Assembly: GCF_001984175.1 (NCBI RefSeq)
Contig: NZ_MTQP01000049.1
Location: 62,001 to 126,000 of the forward strand
Length of the DNA: 64,000 bases
Direction of reading: 5' to 3'
Source: Saccharothrix sp. ALI-22-I
GTDB lineage: Bacteria > Actinomycetota > Actinomycetes > Mycobacteriales > Pseudonocardiaceae
The notes under the pieces: generated by a model
Databases searched by the model: none
What the model saw: only the letters and a program-made list of their open reading frames with translations
What the model was told of the DNA's origin: nothing
In this document: positions 55,029 through 63,033 of the stretch, in pieces
Numbering within the stretch: position 1 is the first letter of the stretch
Layout: the number at the start of each line of letters is the position of its first letter
Translations under genes and position numbers: made by a program

Positions 55029-58000
55029 ATGGCACGTCATGCCGCTAGCGGCTTGGTGCGTCGCGCCAGGCTCATGCTTGTCGCCCTGCTTGCGTGCGCG
55101 TCGCTCGGTCCACCACTGGCGACCCAGGCAGCCGCCGCGGAACCCGATGCCCTGATCAACCCGGGGTTCGAGTCGGGGAACCTGACCGGGTGGACGGCGC
55201 AGGGACAGGCGTTCTCGAACGCCGTGTCCACGGAACCCGGCTGGGGTTGGGGCTGTTGCTTCAACCAGCAGGGAACCCATCACCTGTGGGGTTTCAAGAG
55301 TGGTGGTGACGCGGCGACCGGCACCCTCACCTCGGACCCGTTCACCGTGTCGGGCACCGGTGTGGTCAGCCTGTTGATCGGCGGAGGCCGCGACGAGGCC
55401 AACCTGTACGCGGCACTGACCACCTCCGACGGCACCGTGATCCGGAAAGCGACCGGCGCCGACGACGAGGCGTACCGCAGGGTCACCTGGGACGTCCGCG
55501 ACCGCCTGGGCCAGCAGTTACGGATCAAGCTGGTCGACCAGTCCACCGGCGGCTGGGGCCACATCAACCTCGACGACGTCCGCATCGGACTCGACCAGCC
55601 GGCGAGCAGCGGCGCCACCAACCCGGGATTCGAGACCGGGAACCTGACAGGGTGGACAGCGCAAGGACAGGCGTTCACCACCGCGCTGACCACCGACACC
55701 ACCTGGGCTTGGGGCTGCTGCTTCAACCAGCAGGGGACCCATCACCTGTGGGGTTTCAAGAGCGGTGGTGACGCGGCGACCGGCACCCTTACCTCGGACC
55801 CGTTCACCGTGACAGGCACCGGTGTGGTCAGTGTCCTGGTCGGCGGTGGCCGCGACGAGGCCAACCTGTACGCAGCGCTGACCACGGTCGACGGAACGGT
55901 CCTGCACAAGGCGACCGGCGCCGACGACGAGGCGTACCGCAGGGTCGCCTGGGACGTCCGCGACCGCCTGGGGCAGCAGCTGCGGATCAAGCTGGTCGAC
56001 CAGTCCACCGGCGGCTGGGGCCACCTGAACTTCGACGACCTCCGCGTCGGACTCGACCAGCCCATCGGCACCACCGCCGCCCACTGGGACTTCCGGGAGG
56101 GCTCGGGCGCCTCGACCGTCGAACGGGTCAGCGGCCAGGCCGACCCGATCAGCTACGTGTTCAACCAGGCCGTCTACAAGCCCAAGAGCGACCCGCTGTG
56201 GCAGCCCGCGAACGACGGCAAGGGCGTGCTGTCAAAGGCGCTGCTGTTCGACGGCTACTCGACCTGGGTCAGCCGCAGCGCCGGGGCGATGCCGTTGGAG
56301 CAGAACGCCCTGACCGTCGAGGCGTGGGTCGCGCCGCAGGGCTTCGAGTGGGGCGACGAGGGCAAGGTCTCCGCGATCGTCAACCAGCAGGAGCAGACCG
56401 CGAACCGGGGCTTCTCCCTCGGCGTCGGACGGCACGGCACCTGGAAGTTCGGGATCGGCACGGGTGACGCCTGGCGCGAGGTGACCACCCCCGCGTCGGC
56501 CGCCCTGCGCACCGGCGCGTGGGCGCACCTGGTCGCCACGTTCGACCCGGCCCAGGGTCGGATGCGGCTCTACCTCAACGGCGCACAGGTGGCCGAGACG
56601 GCCACCCCGACCGGCGCCCGGCTCCAGCAGGCCGGTGTGCCGCTGCTGATCGGCAAGCACAACCAGCCGGTGATCATCAACGGCACCTTCGCGGTGAACA
56701 TGTTCAGCGGGCTCATCGACGAGGTGAAGCTCCACCGGAAGGCTCTGACCCCCGCCGAGGTCGCCGCCGACCACGCCGCGGCCCTGGCGACCTTCTCCGG
56801 GGGGACGATCCCTGCGGCCGACATGGTGCAGGACCGCTCACGCTACGACGGGGACAAGTACCGCCCCGGGTACCACTTCACCGCGCCCAACCACTGGATG
56901 AACGAGCCGCACTCCCCGATCTTCGCCAACGGCCAGTACCACCTGTTCTACCAGCACAATGTGCACGGCCCGTACTGGCACAACATCAGCTGGGGGCACG
57001 CGGTCAGCAAGGACCTGGTGCACTGGAGGGATCTCCCGGTCGCGCTGGCGCCCACCGCGGGCAGCGTCGCCCCCGACGGGGTGTGGTCCGGCGGCGCGAC
57101 CGTCGACCAGAACGGCGACCCGGTGCTGTTCATCACCGCGGGCGACGACTCCAAGCGCCCCAACCAGGCCACGGGCATCGCCCGCCCGGTGAACCCGGAC
57201 GACCCCGACCTCGTGGAGTGGCGGATGGACCCCGACCTGGTGACCGAGCAGCAGGCCGACCTCGACGTCGGCGCCGGGCGCAAGGTCCGGTTCGGGGAGT
57301 TCCGCGATCCGTACGTGTGGCAGGAGGGTGACACCTGGTTCCAGTTGGTCGGGTCCGGCGTCCAGACCACCGCCGGCGGCGATGTCGGCGGCACCGCGCT
57401 GCTGTACACCTCGACCAACCTCACCGACTGGACCTACGCCGGTCCGCTCATGACCGGTGACGTCGTCGCCCACCCCAAGACGGGGCAGGTGTGGGAGCTG
57501 CCGGTGCTGCTGCCGATCGGCAAGGACGCCTCGGGCCGGCAGAAGCACGCGTTCGTGGTCAACCCGGCCTTCACCAGCGCGAGCCCGCACAGCAGCAAGA
57601 ACACCTTCTACTGGGTCGGCACCTGGGACGCGAACGCCCGCCGCTGGACACCCGACACCGCCACGCCGAAGCTGTTCGACTACGGCGAGCACTTCACCGG
57701 CCCCAGCGGCACGGTGGGCCCGGACGGCAGGGCCCTGCTGTTCAGCATCACCCAGGACCGCCGCACCGAACAGGCGCACCACGACGCCGGGTGGGCCCAC
57801 AACGCCGGCCTGCCGGTGGAGCTCGGCGCGCGTCCCGACGGCGACCTCGGGATCAACCCGGTCCGCGAGGTGTCCGCCCTGCACACCGGGGCGCCGCTGC
57901 TGGACGTGCAGACCCCGACGGGCATCGACGCCGTCAACAGCCAACTGGCAGCGGTCAAGGGAGACATGCTGCACATCCGGCTGACCATGAAACCGGGCAC

Positions 58001-58355
58001 GGCCCAGCGCTTCGGACTGGACGTGCTGCGCAGCCCCGGTGAGGAGGAGCGCACCAGGCTGTTCCACGACGTCGGCAGCGGCCAGTTCGGCGTGGACCGG
58101 ACGCGCTCGGGCAACCGGTCCAGCCTCGACGCCGACCTCGGCGTCCACAGCGGACCGCTGGCGTTGGAGGGCGGCAAGGTCACGCTCGACGTCTTCGTCG
58201 ACCGGTCGTCGATCGAGGCGTTCGCCAACTCGCACAAGTCGATCACGACCCGCGCGTACCCGCACCGCGACGACTCCCTCGGGCTGAGGCTGTTCGGCGA
58301 CGGGGCGGTGATCGAGTCCATGACCGTCTGGCGCATGGGCGCCATGACCGGCTGA
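55029..58355 (+). CDS. secreted multidomain GH32-family protein with tandem sandwich modules and LamG
   Basis: Product of 1108 residues from ATG 55029 (ribosome site GAGGAGG). Signal peptide 1-37. Residues 44-197 and 198-345 are two near-identical sandwich modules; about 352-590 is a LamG/concanavalin-like domain (ENALTVEAWVAP-type core); from about 610 follows GH32. The nucleophile motif is altered: HWMNEPHSP with Glu626 where GH32 has Asp (NDPNG). FRDPY (Asp760) is present, and the acid/base motif is WELPVLLP (Glu823) instead of WECPD. The C-terminal sandwich ends VDRSSIEAFANS. It is probably an extracellular fructan-active protein of an atypical GH32 subgroup; activity is uncertain because of the Asp to Glu change. 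Confidence 0.85.
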   Translation: MARHAASGLVRRARLMLVALLACASLGPPLATQAAAAEPDALINPGFESGNLTGWTAQGQAFSNAVSTEPGWGWGCCFNQQGTHHLWGFKSGGDAATGTLTSDPFTVSGTGVVSLLIGGGRDEANLYAALTTSDGTVIRKATGADDEAYRRVTWDVRDRLGQQLRIKLVDQSTGGWGHINLDDVRIGLDQPASSGATNPGFETGNLTGWTAQGQAFTTALTTDTTWAWGCCFNQQGTHHLWGFKSGGDAATGTLTSDPFTVTGTGVVSVLVGGGRDEANLYAALTTVDGTVLHKATGADDEAYRRVAWDVRDRLGQQLRIKLVDQSTGGWGHLNFDDLRVGLDQPIGTTAAHWDFREGSGASTVERVSGQADPISYVFNQAVYKPKSDPLWQPANDGKGVLSKALLFDGYSTWVSRSAGAMPLEQNALTVEAWVAPQGFEWGDEGKVSAIVNQQEQTANRGFSLGVGRHGTWKFGIGTGDAWREVTTPASAALRTGAWAHLVATFDPAQGRMRLYLNGAQVAETATPTGARLQQAGVPLLIGKHNQPVIINGTFAVNMFSGLIDEVKLHRKALTPAEVAADHAAALATFSGGTIPAADMVQDRSRYDGDKYRPGYHFTAPNHWMNEPHSPIFANGQYHLFYQHNVHGPYWHNISWGHAVSKDLVHWRDLPVALAPTAGSVAPDGVWSGGATVDQNGDPVLFITAGDDSKRPNQATGIARPVNPDDPDLVEWRMDPDLVTEQQADLDVGAGRKVRFGEFRDPYVWQEGDTWFQLVGSGVQTTAGGDVGGTALLYTSTNLTDWTYAGPLMTGDVVAHPKTGQVWELPVLLPIGKDASGRQKHAFVVNPAFTSASPHSSKNTFYWVGTWDANARRWTPDTATPKLFDYGEHFTGPSGTVGPDGRALLFSITQDRRTEQAHHDAGWAHNAGLPVELGARPDGDLGINPVREVSALHTGAPLLDVQTPTGIDAVNSQLAAVKGDMLHIRLTMKPGTAQRFGLDVLRSPGEEERTRLFHDVGSGQFGVDRTRSGNRSSLDADLGVHSGPLALEGGKVTLDVFVDRSSIEAFANSHKSITTRAYPHRDDSLGLRLFGDGAVIESMTVWRMGAMTG
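55158..56061 (+). repeat. tandem duplication of a 154-codon sandwich module
   Basis: Period 462 bp. The two copies (from NPGFESGNLTGWTAQGQAF and NPGFETGNLTGWTAQGQAF) differ at about 20 of 147 residues, and long stretches such as CCFNQQGTHHLWGFKSGGDA are identical. It is a recent in-frame duplication. The fold is the same as the module nested in the neighbouring GH32 protein. Confidence 0.85.
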
Positions 58356-58485
58356 TCCGCCCGTCCGGCACCGCGCGGAGCACCCGCGCGGTGCCGGACC
58401 CGTGCACCGGGACCGTACTGTTGTCGCAGGCGGGAGGCCGCGGTCGGGGCGCACTCGGCCCTCCGCGAGTGGACGAGGGGTGACG

Positions 58486-59520
58486 ATGACGAGTGGACGA
58501 CGGGTGACCATGGCCGATGTCGCCCGCAGCGCGGGCGTGTCGCCGACGACGGCGTCGTTCGTGCTGTCCGGGCGGGAGGGCGTGCGGATCTCCGAGGCCG
58601 CCCGCGCCAGGGTCAGGGAGGCGGCCGAGGCGCTCGGCTACCGTCCCAACGCGACGGCCCGCAGCCTGCGCACCAAGAGCACCAAGACAATCGGTTTCGT
58701 CTCCTACGGGATCACCACGACCCCGTTCGCGGGCGACGTGGTCCGCGGTGCCCTGGAGGCGGCGGCGGAACGCGACCACGCGCTGATCATCACCGAGACC
58801 GGCGGAACGGGTTCCTCGGAGTCCGCGGTGGTCAACGTGCTGCTGGACCGGCAGGCCGACGCCGTGATCCTGGCGACCATGTTCACCCGCTACGTCGTTC
58901 CGCCGAAGGAACTGCACGGACGCCGGGTCGTCCTGCTCAATTGCCTGGCCCCGGGCTTCGACGCGCCGTCGGTGGTCCCCGACGAGATCGAGGCCGGTCG
59001 GACGGCCGGCCGCGTGCTGCTCGACGCCGGCCACCGCTCGGGGATCTGGGCGATCGGCGGCCACCAGGCCGTGCCCGCGACCCCGGAGGGCATCTTCGCG
59101 GGCATCGAGCGGATGCGCGGTCTGCAGGAGGTCCTGCGGGCCGAACGGGCGATGCTCGACGGGGTGGTGGAGTGCGAGTGGAACGCCGAGGACGGGTACC
59201 GCGAAGTCCGGGCGCTGCTCACCTCGGGTATCCCGCTGCGGGGGCTGGTGTGCTCGACCGACCGCGTCTCGTTCGGGGCCTACCAGGCACTCGCCGAAGC
59301 GGGCCTGTCGGTTCCCGGGGACGTCTCGGTCATCTCCTTCGACGACCAGGACATCGCCTCGTGGCTGCATCCCGCGCTGACCACCCTGGCCCTGCCGCAC
59401 TACGAGATGGGACGTCGGGCGGTGGAGCTGGTCTTCGACGAGGAAGCGCAGGTCCCCGGTGTGCACCGGGTCTCGATGCCGCTGCGCGAGCGCGGATCGG
59501 TGGCCGCGCCGCGCCCGTGA
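58486..59520 (+). CDS. LacI-family transcriptional regulator of the fructan locus
   Basis: Product of 344 residues from ATG 58486 (AGGGG, 5 nt). A GTG two codons earlier and an in-frame ATG eight codons later are alternatives. N-terminal helix-turn-helix and hinge: MADVARSAGVSPTTASFVLS, then GYRPNATARSLRTKSTKTIG. The periplasmic-binding-like domain follows (DAVILATMFTRYVVPP, GYREVRALLTSGIPLRGLVC, VSVISFDDQDIASWLHPALT). Located between the GH32 genes and convergent with the transporter operon, it most likely responds to fructose or a fructo-oligosaccharide. Whether it also binds the TGTTAGCGCTAACA boxes of the arabinan genes cannot be told. Confidence 0.9.
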   Translation: MTSGRRVTMADVARSAGVSPTTASFVLSGREGVRISEAARARVREAAEALGYRPNATARSLRTKSTKTIGFVSYGITTTPFAGDVVRGALEAAAERDHALIITETGGTGSSESAVVNVLLDRQADAVILATMFTRYVVPPKELHGRRVVLLNCLAPGFDAPSVVPDEIEAGRTAGRVLLDAGHRSGIWAIGGHQAVPATPEGIFAGIERMRGLQEVLRAERAMLDGVVECEWNAEDGYREVRALLTSGIPLRGLVCSTDRVSFGAYQALAEAGLSVPGDVSVISFDDQDIASWLHPALTTLALPHYEMGRRAVELVFDEEAQVPGVHRVSMPLRERGSVAAPRP

Positions 59521-59523
59521 GCG

Positions 59524-59568
59524 GCGAAGGGCCGGTCGGGAACACACCGTTCCCGACCGGCCCTTCGC
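59524..59568. terminator. bidirectional terminator between LacI and GH32 genes
   Basis: GCGAAGGGCCGGTCGGGAAC pairs perfectly over 20 bp with its complement around a 5-nt loop. It lies 3 bp after the LacI stop and 13 bp from the stop of the converging GH32 gene, so it serves both. Confidence 0.9.
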
Positions 59569-59581
59569 AGGATGGGTGTGA

Positions 59582-61084
59582 TCAGCTCGCGGTGGTGCGC
59601 AGTTCGTCCCGGGATGTGGTGCTCGGCTGCCCACCGGCCTCCAGCTGCCACACGTCCACGATGTGGTCGGGCCCGCCGGTGGTGCGCAACCGCCAGGGGA
59701 CGGGGCCGGTCGGGTAGCACCGCAGCGTCAGCGCTTCGCCGCTGCCCAGGAACACCTCCACGATCGAGCCGTCGACGATCACCCTGAGGTCCACCGCGCC
59801 GTCCGGTGCCCGCGCCCCGGACGGCGGGATCCGGTAGCGCCCCTTCAGGGCGCGGACGTCGAGTGAGGCGTGGTCGCGGTCCACGACGAGCTCGTCCGCG
59901 ACCGGGTCGATGACGATGTCGAGGTGTTCGGCGCCATCCGCAGTGGTCTCCAGGCGCAGGCCGCACGGCGCGTCCGAACGCGGCCGCAACCGGGCGGTGA
60001 GGTCGAAGGCCGCGCCGACCGCGCCGAGGTCGTCCGCACCGGGATCCTCCGCGGAGGACCAGCCGGTGGCGTGCACGAGCTTGCGTGTGCGGTACCCGAG
60101 GACCTCGGTCGCGGGCTGCTGGCGCACTCGTCCGTCCTCGGTGAGCGAGACCTCCCGGGGAACGGTGAGGACGCCGGCCCAGCCCGCCGCGCGGGACCAC
60201 TCCGTGTCGCGGGCCTCCCAGGACCAGCCCCACAGCAGCCAGCGGCCGTCGGGCGCGTGCAGCAGGGCCGGGGCGTACAGGTCCGGGCCGTGGTCGAGGG
60301 GCTGGTGACCGGTGGGGACGAACCGGTCCGCGTGCTCGGTGCCCACGTAGACGCGTGTGCTGCGCGGACCGGCGACGGCGTCCCACAGACTGACGACGAG
60401 GATCCCGCGGTCGCCGAAGGCGGCGTACTGGGGGCATTCCCACCCGGTCCAGCCGTCCGCCGCGGGCGTGACACCCGGACCGTCGGCGAAGAACGGCCCG
60501 AGATACCGCCAGTCGACGAGGTCCGACGACTCGTACAGCAGCGCCGCGCCGCGTTCACCGGCGACGCTCGCGCCGACGAGCATCCGCCACCGATCGCCCT
60601 CGCGCCAGACGTAGGGATCGCGGTACATCGACGTGCCCTCGGGTGGCGTCGGGATCGCCAGGTCGGGCTGTTTGCGCCAGGTGATCCCCCCGTCCGCGGA
60701 CTCTGCGGACGCGATCGGCTGCCACCAGCGGTCGGTGCGGTAGGCGGAGTAGAACGCCAGCATCCGTTCCCCGTCGGAGATCGCGTTGCCGGAGTAGCAG
60801 CCGTCGGCGTCGTCACCGCCGGGTGTGGGCGCCAGCGCCACCGGCAGTTCCTCCCAGGTGACGAGGTCGGTGCTGCGGTAGTGCCCCCAGTGCATGCCGG
60901 CGTGCTCGGGCCCGTTCGGGTTGTGCTGGAAGAACACGTGGTAGTGGCCGTCGTGGAAGACGAGGCCGTTGGGGTCGTTGATCCAGTTCCGCGGCGGCCT
61001 GAGGTGGACCGCGGGCAGGTGGACGTCGGGAGGTGGGGTCGACAAAGGAGTCCTTCGGTCGGAAGGCCGCGCCGGAGTCGTCAC
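59582..61084 (-). CDS. cytoplasmic GH32 beta-fructosidase (sucrose/fructo-oligosaccharide hydrolase)
   Basis: Product of 500 residues if started at GTG 61084, which has no ribosome site. TTG 61045 with GAAGGA 5 nt upstream is a good alternative and would remove 13 residues. Catalytic residues are complete: NWINDPNGL (nucleophile Asp), MYRDPYVW (transition-state Asp) and WECPQYAAF (acid/base Glu). No leader peptide and normal length for intracellular invertase-type enzymes with propeller plus sandwich. It lies 25 bp after the permease gene at the end of the ABC operon, so it probably cleaves imported fructo-oligosaccharides or sucrose. Confidence 0.92.
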   Translation of the reverse strand: MTTPARPSDRRTPLSTPPPDVHLPAVHLRPPRNWINDPNGLVFHDGHYHVFFQHNPNGPEHAGMHWGHYRSTDLVTWEELPVALAPTPGGDDADGCYSGNAISDGERMLAFYSAYRTDRWWQPIASAESADGGITWRKQPDLAIPTPPEGTSMYRDPYVWREGDRWRMLVGASVAGERGAALLYESSDLVDWRYLGPFFADGPGVTPAADGWTGWECPQYAAFGDRGILVVSLWDAVAGPRSTRVYVGTEHADRFVPTGHQPLDHGPDLYAPALLHAPDGRWLLWGWSWEARDTEWSRAAGWAGVLTVPREVSLTEDGRVRQQPATEVLGYRTRKLVHATGWSSAEDPGADDLGAVGAAFDLTARLRPRSDAPCGLRLETTADGAEHLDIVIDPVADELVVDRDHASLDVRALKGRYRIPPSGARAPDGAVDLRVIVDGSIVEVFLGSGEALTLRCYPTGPVPWRLRTTGGPDHIVDVWQLEAGGQPSTTSRDELRTTAS

Positions 61085-61109
61085 GGCGCTGCGGAGGAGG
61101 AGCGGGTCG

Positions 61110-62021
61110 TCAGCCTTTGACGCCGCTGGAGGCGATGCTGTTGATGAAGGACCGCTGGAAGGCCAGGAACAGCGCGAGCACCGGAACCGTGATCATCGAC
61201 GAGTACGCCATGATCTCGCCCCAGGAGGGGTTGAGCTGGAAGAAGTACTGGATCCCGACCATGACCGGGCGCAGTTCCTCCTGTTGGACGACCATGAGCG
61301 GCCACAGGTAGGAGTTCCACGCGGGCAGGAACGTCAGGATCGCCACGGTCGCGATCGCCGGACCCGACAGCGGCATGACGATCCGGCGGTAGATGCCGAA
61401 CCACCCCGCGCCGTCGATCAACGCGGCCTCGTCGAGCTCCTTGGGGATGCTCTGGAAGTACTGGTGGAACAGGAAGATCGAGAATCCCCACGCGACGAAG
61501 GGCAGGATCTGCACCCGATAGGTGTCCAGCCAGCCCTCGGTGAGGGTGAGGCCGAACCCGTTCACCTCGAGCCACGGCAGTTCGTTGACCCACCAGACCA
61601 GGGGCAGCGCGAAGGTCTCGAACGGCACGATCAGTGTGGCGATGATGACCGTGAGCAGGAACTTCCGGCCGCGCCAGCGCATCCTCGACAGGGCGAACGC
61701 CGCGAGGCTGTTCACCACGATGCCCAGCACGACGGTGATCGCGGAGACGGCGAGCGAGTTGAGCAGGAACCGCAGCGCGGGCACGCGGTCGAACACCGCG
61801 GTGTAGTTGGTGAGGGAGAGATCGCCGACCGGGAGGAAGGCGCGAGGGCCGGCGAGGTCGCCGAAGATCTGCTGGTCCGGCTTGAACGAGGAGACCAGCA
61901 TGAACACCACGGGGAACGCGAAGAACAACGCGAGCACGACCCGTGTCGCGTGGACGGGCAGCCTCCGCCACGCGGTCGGGGGACCGGACGTCGCACCCGG
62001 CTGGGGTGACCTGGTCGCCAT
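61110..62021 (-). CDS. carbohydrate ABC transporter permease (MalG type)
   Basis: Product of 303 residues from ATG 62021. Six membrane segments are visible; the conserved cytoplasmic EAA loop is ELDEAALIDGAGWFGIYRRI, then VMPLSGPAI, which docks to the ATPase. N-terminal FKPDQQIFG after the first segment is usual for MalG-like subunits. It is one base after the stop of the partner permease gene, so they are translated together. No ATPase gene is in this operon; actinobacteria often use one shared MsiK-type ATPase for such transporters. Confidence 0.93.
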   Translation of the reverse strand: MATRSPQPGATSGPPTAWRRLPVHATRVVLALFFAFPVVFMLVSSFKPDQQIFGDLAGPRAFLPVGDLSLTNYTAVFDRVPALRFLLNSLAVSAITVVLGIVVNSLAAFALSRMRWRGRKFLLTVIIATLIVPFETFALPLVWWVNELPWLEVNGFGLTLTEGWLDTYRVQILPFVAWGFSIFLFHQYFQSIPKELDEAALIDGAGWFGIYRRIVMPLSGPAIATVAILTFLPAWNSYLWPLMVVQQEELRPVMVGIQYFFQLNPSWGEIMAYSSMITVPVLALFLAFQRSFINSIASSGVKG

Positions 62022-62022
62022 G

Positions 62023-62958
62023 TCAGTCCTTCTCCCTGGTGAGGTAGCGCTGGGCGAGTGAGACGATCAGCACCAGCACGAAGAACACCAGCGAGATCGC
62101 GGAGGCGTACGCGGTCTGCTGCTGCTGGTACCCGCTGCGCACGGCCTGGTAGACCAGGGTGGTGGTCGAGTCCAGCGGGCCGCCCTGGGTCATCACGTTG
62201 ACCTGGGTGAACAGGCTGAACGCGGCGATGGTGATGGTGATCAGCACGAACGTGCGGGTCGCCCGCAGCCCCGGCCAGGTCACGTACCGGAAGCGCGTCC
62301 ACCGGCTCACACCGTCGATGGAGGCCGCCTCGTACAGGTCGGCCGGGATGGTCTGGAGCCCGGCCAGCCAGATGATCATGTGGAAGCCGGCGCCCTGCCA
62401 GACGGACATGAACACGATCGCCGCCAGCGAGGTCGACGGGTCGTTCAACCAGTCGGGCCCTTCGACCTGCCCGAACGTGACCGCCTCGATGATCCGGTTG
62501 AGCAGACCGTCCTTCTGGTACAGCAACGTCCACACGATCGACACCACCACCATGGAGGTGACCACCGGGATGAAGTAGACGGTGCGGAAGAAGTTGGTGC
62601 CCCGGAAGCGCGCGTTGATCAGCAGGGCCAGCCCGAGGGCGACACCCGCCTGGACGGGCACCACGAGGGCGGCGAAGACGAACGTGTTGAGCACCGAGCG
62701 GAGGAAGACCGGATCCTCGGCCAGCATGGCGAAGTTGCGCAGGCCGACGAAGCGGGCGGGTGTGGGTGAGACCAGGCGGGCACTGGTGAAGGCCAGCACG
62801 AACGCCAGGCCGATCGGGATGACGACGAAGACCAGCAGCAGCAGGACCGCGGGGGCGGCCATGGCGACGGCGGCGATGCCCTCGCGGCGTCGGGCGTCGG
62901 CCTGCGTGATGCTGTGCGCGCGTCGCAAGCGCACGCGGAGGGGGACAGCGGCGGTCAA
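62023..62958 (-). CDS. carbohydrate ABC transporter permease (MalF type)
   Basis: Product of 311 residues starting at TTG 62958; the strong GGAGG seven bases upstream decides this start. Six membrane segments are visible, with the EAA loop as DLYEAASIDGVSRWTRFRYV followed by TWPGLRATRT. It pairs with the following permease to form the channel for an oligosaccharide. The gene before it encodes the binding protein, with a hairpin between them. Confidence 0.93.
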   Translation of the reverse strand: MTAAVPLRVRLRRAHSITQADARRREGIAAVAMAAPAVLLLLVFVVIPIGLAFVLAFTSARLVSPTPARFVGLRNFAMLAEDPVFLRSVLNTFVFAALVVPVQAGVALGLALLINARFRGTNFFRTVYFIPVVTSMVVVSIVWTLLYQKDGLLNRIIEAVTFGQVEGPDWLNDPSTSLAAIVFMSVWQGAGFHMIIWLAGLQTIPADLYEAASIDGVSRWTRFRYVTWPGLRATRTFVLITITIAAFSLFTQVNVMTQGGPLDSTTTLVYQAVRSGYQQQQTAYASAISLVFFVLVLIVSLAQRYLTREKD

Positions 62959-62984
62959 CTAGACCTCCGGACAGGGACGGGCGC

Positions 62985-63016
62985 GCCTGGTGGAGACGAT
63001 CAGGTCACCACCAGGC
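62985..63016 (-). terminator. intra-operon hairpin between binding-protein and permease genes
   Basis: GCCTGGTGG and CCACCAGGC form a 9-bp stem with a 14-nt loop, 18 bp after the binding-protein stop. Such hairpins often protect or partly terminate the transcript so that more binding protein than permease is made. Confidence 0.6.
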
Positions 63017-63033
63017 GGGCGGGGCGGGGACCG

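Noticed and set aside
55158..56061. Direct repeats considered as a possible CRISPR or mobile repeat.
   Set aside because: Two in-frame 462-bp copies inside one gene are a protein-module duplication; no short regularly spaced repeats were noticed anywhere in the window.
58486..59520. Local LacI protein as the repressor of the TGTTAGCGCTAACA sites.
   Set aside because: It is 40-55 kb away within a fructan locus whose own candidate palindrome differs; there is no sequence evidence linking it to the arabinan boxes.
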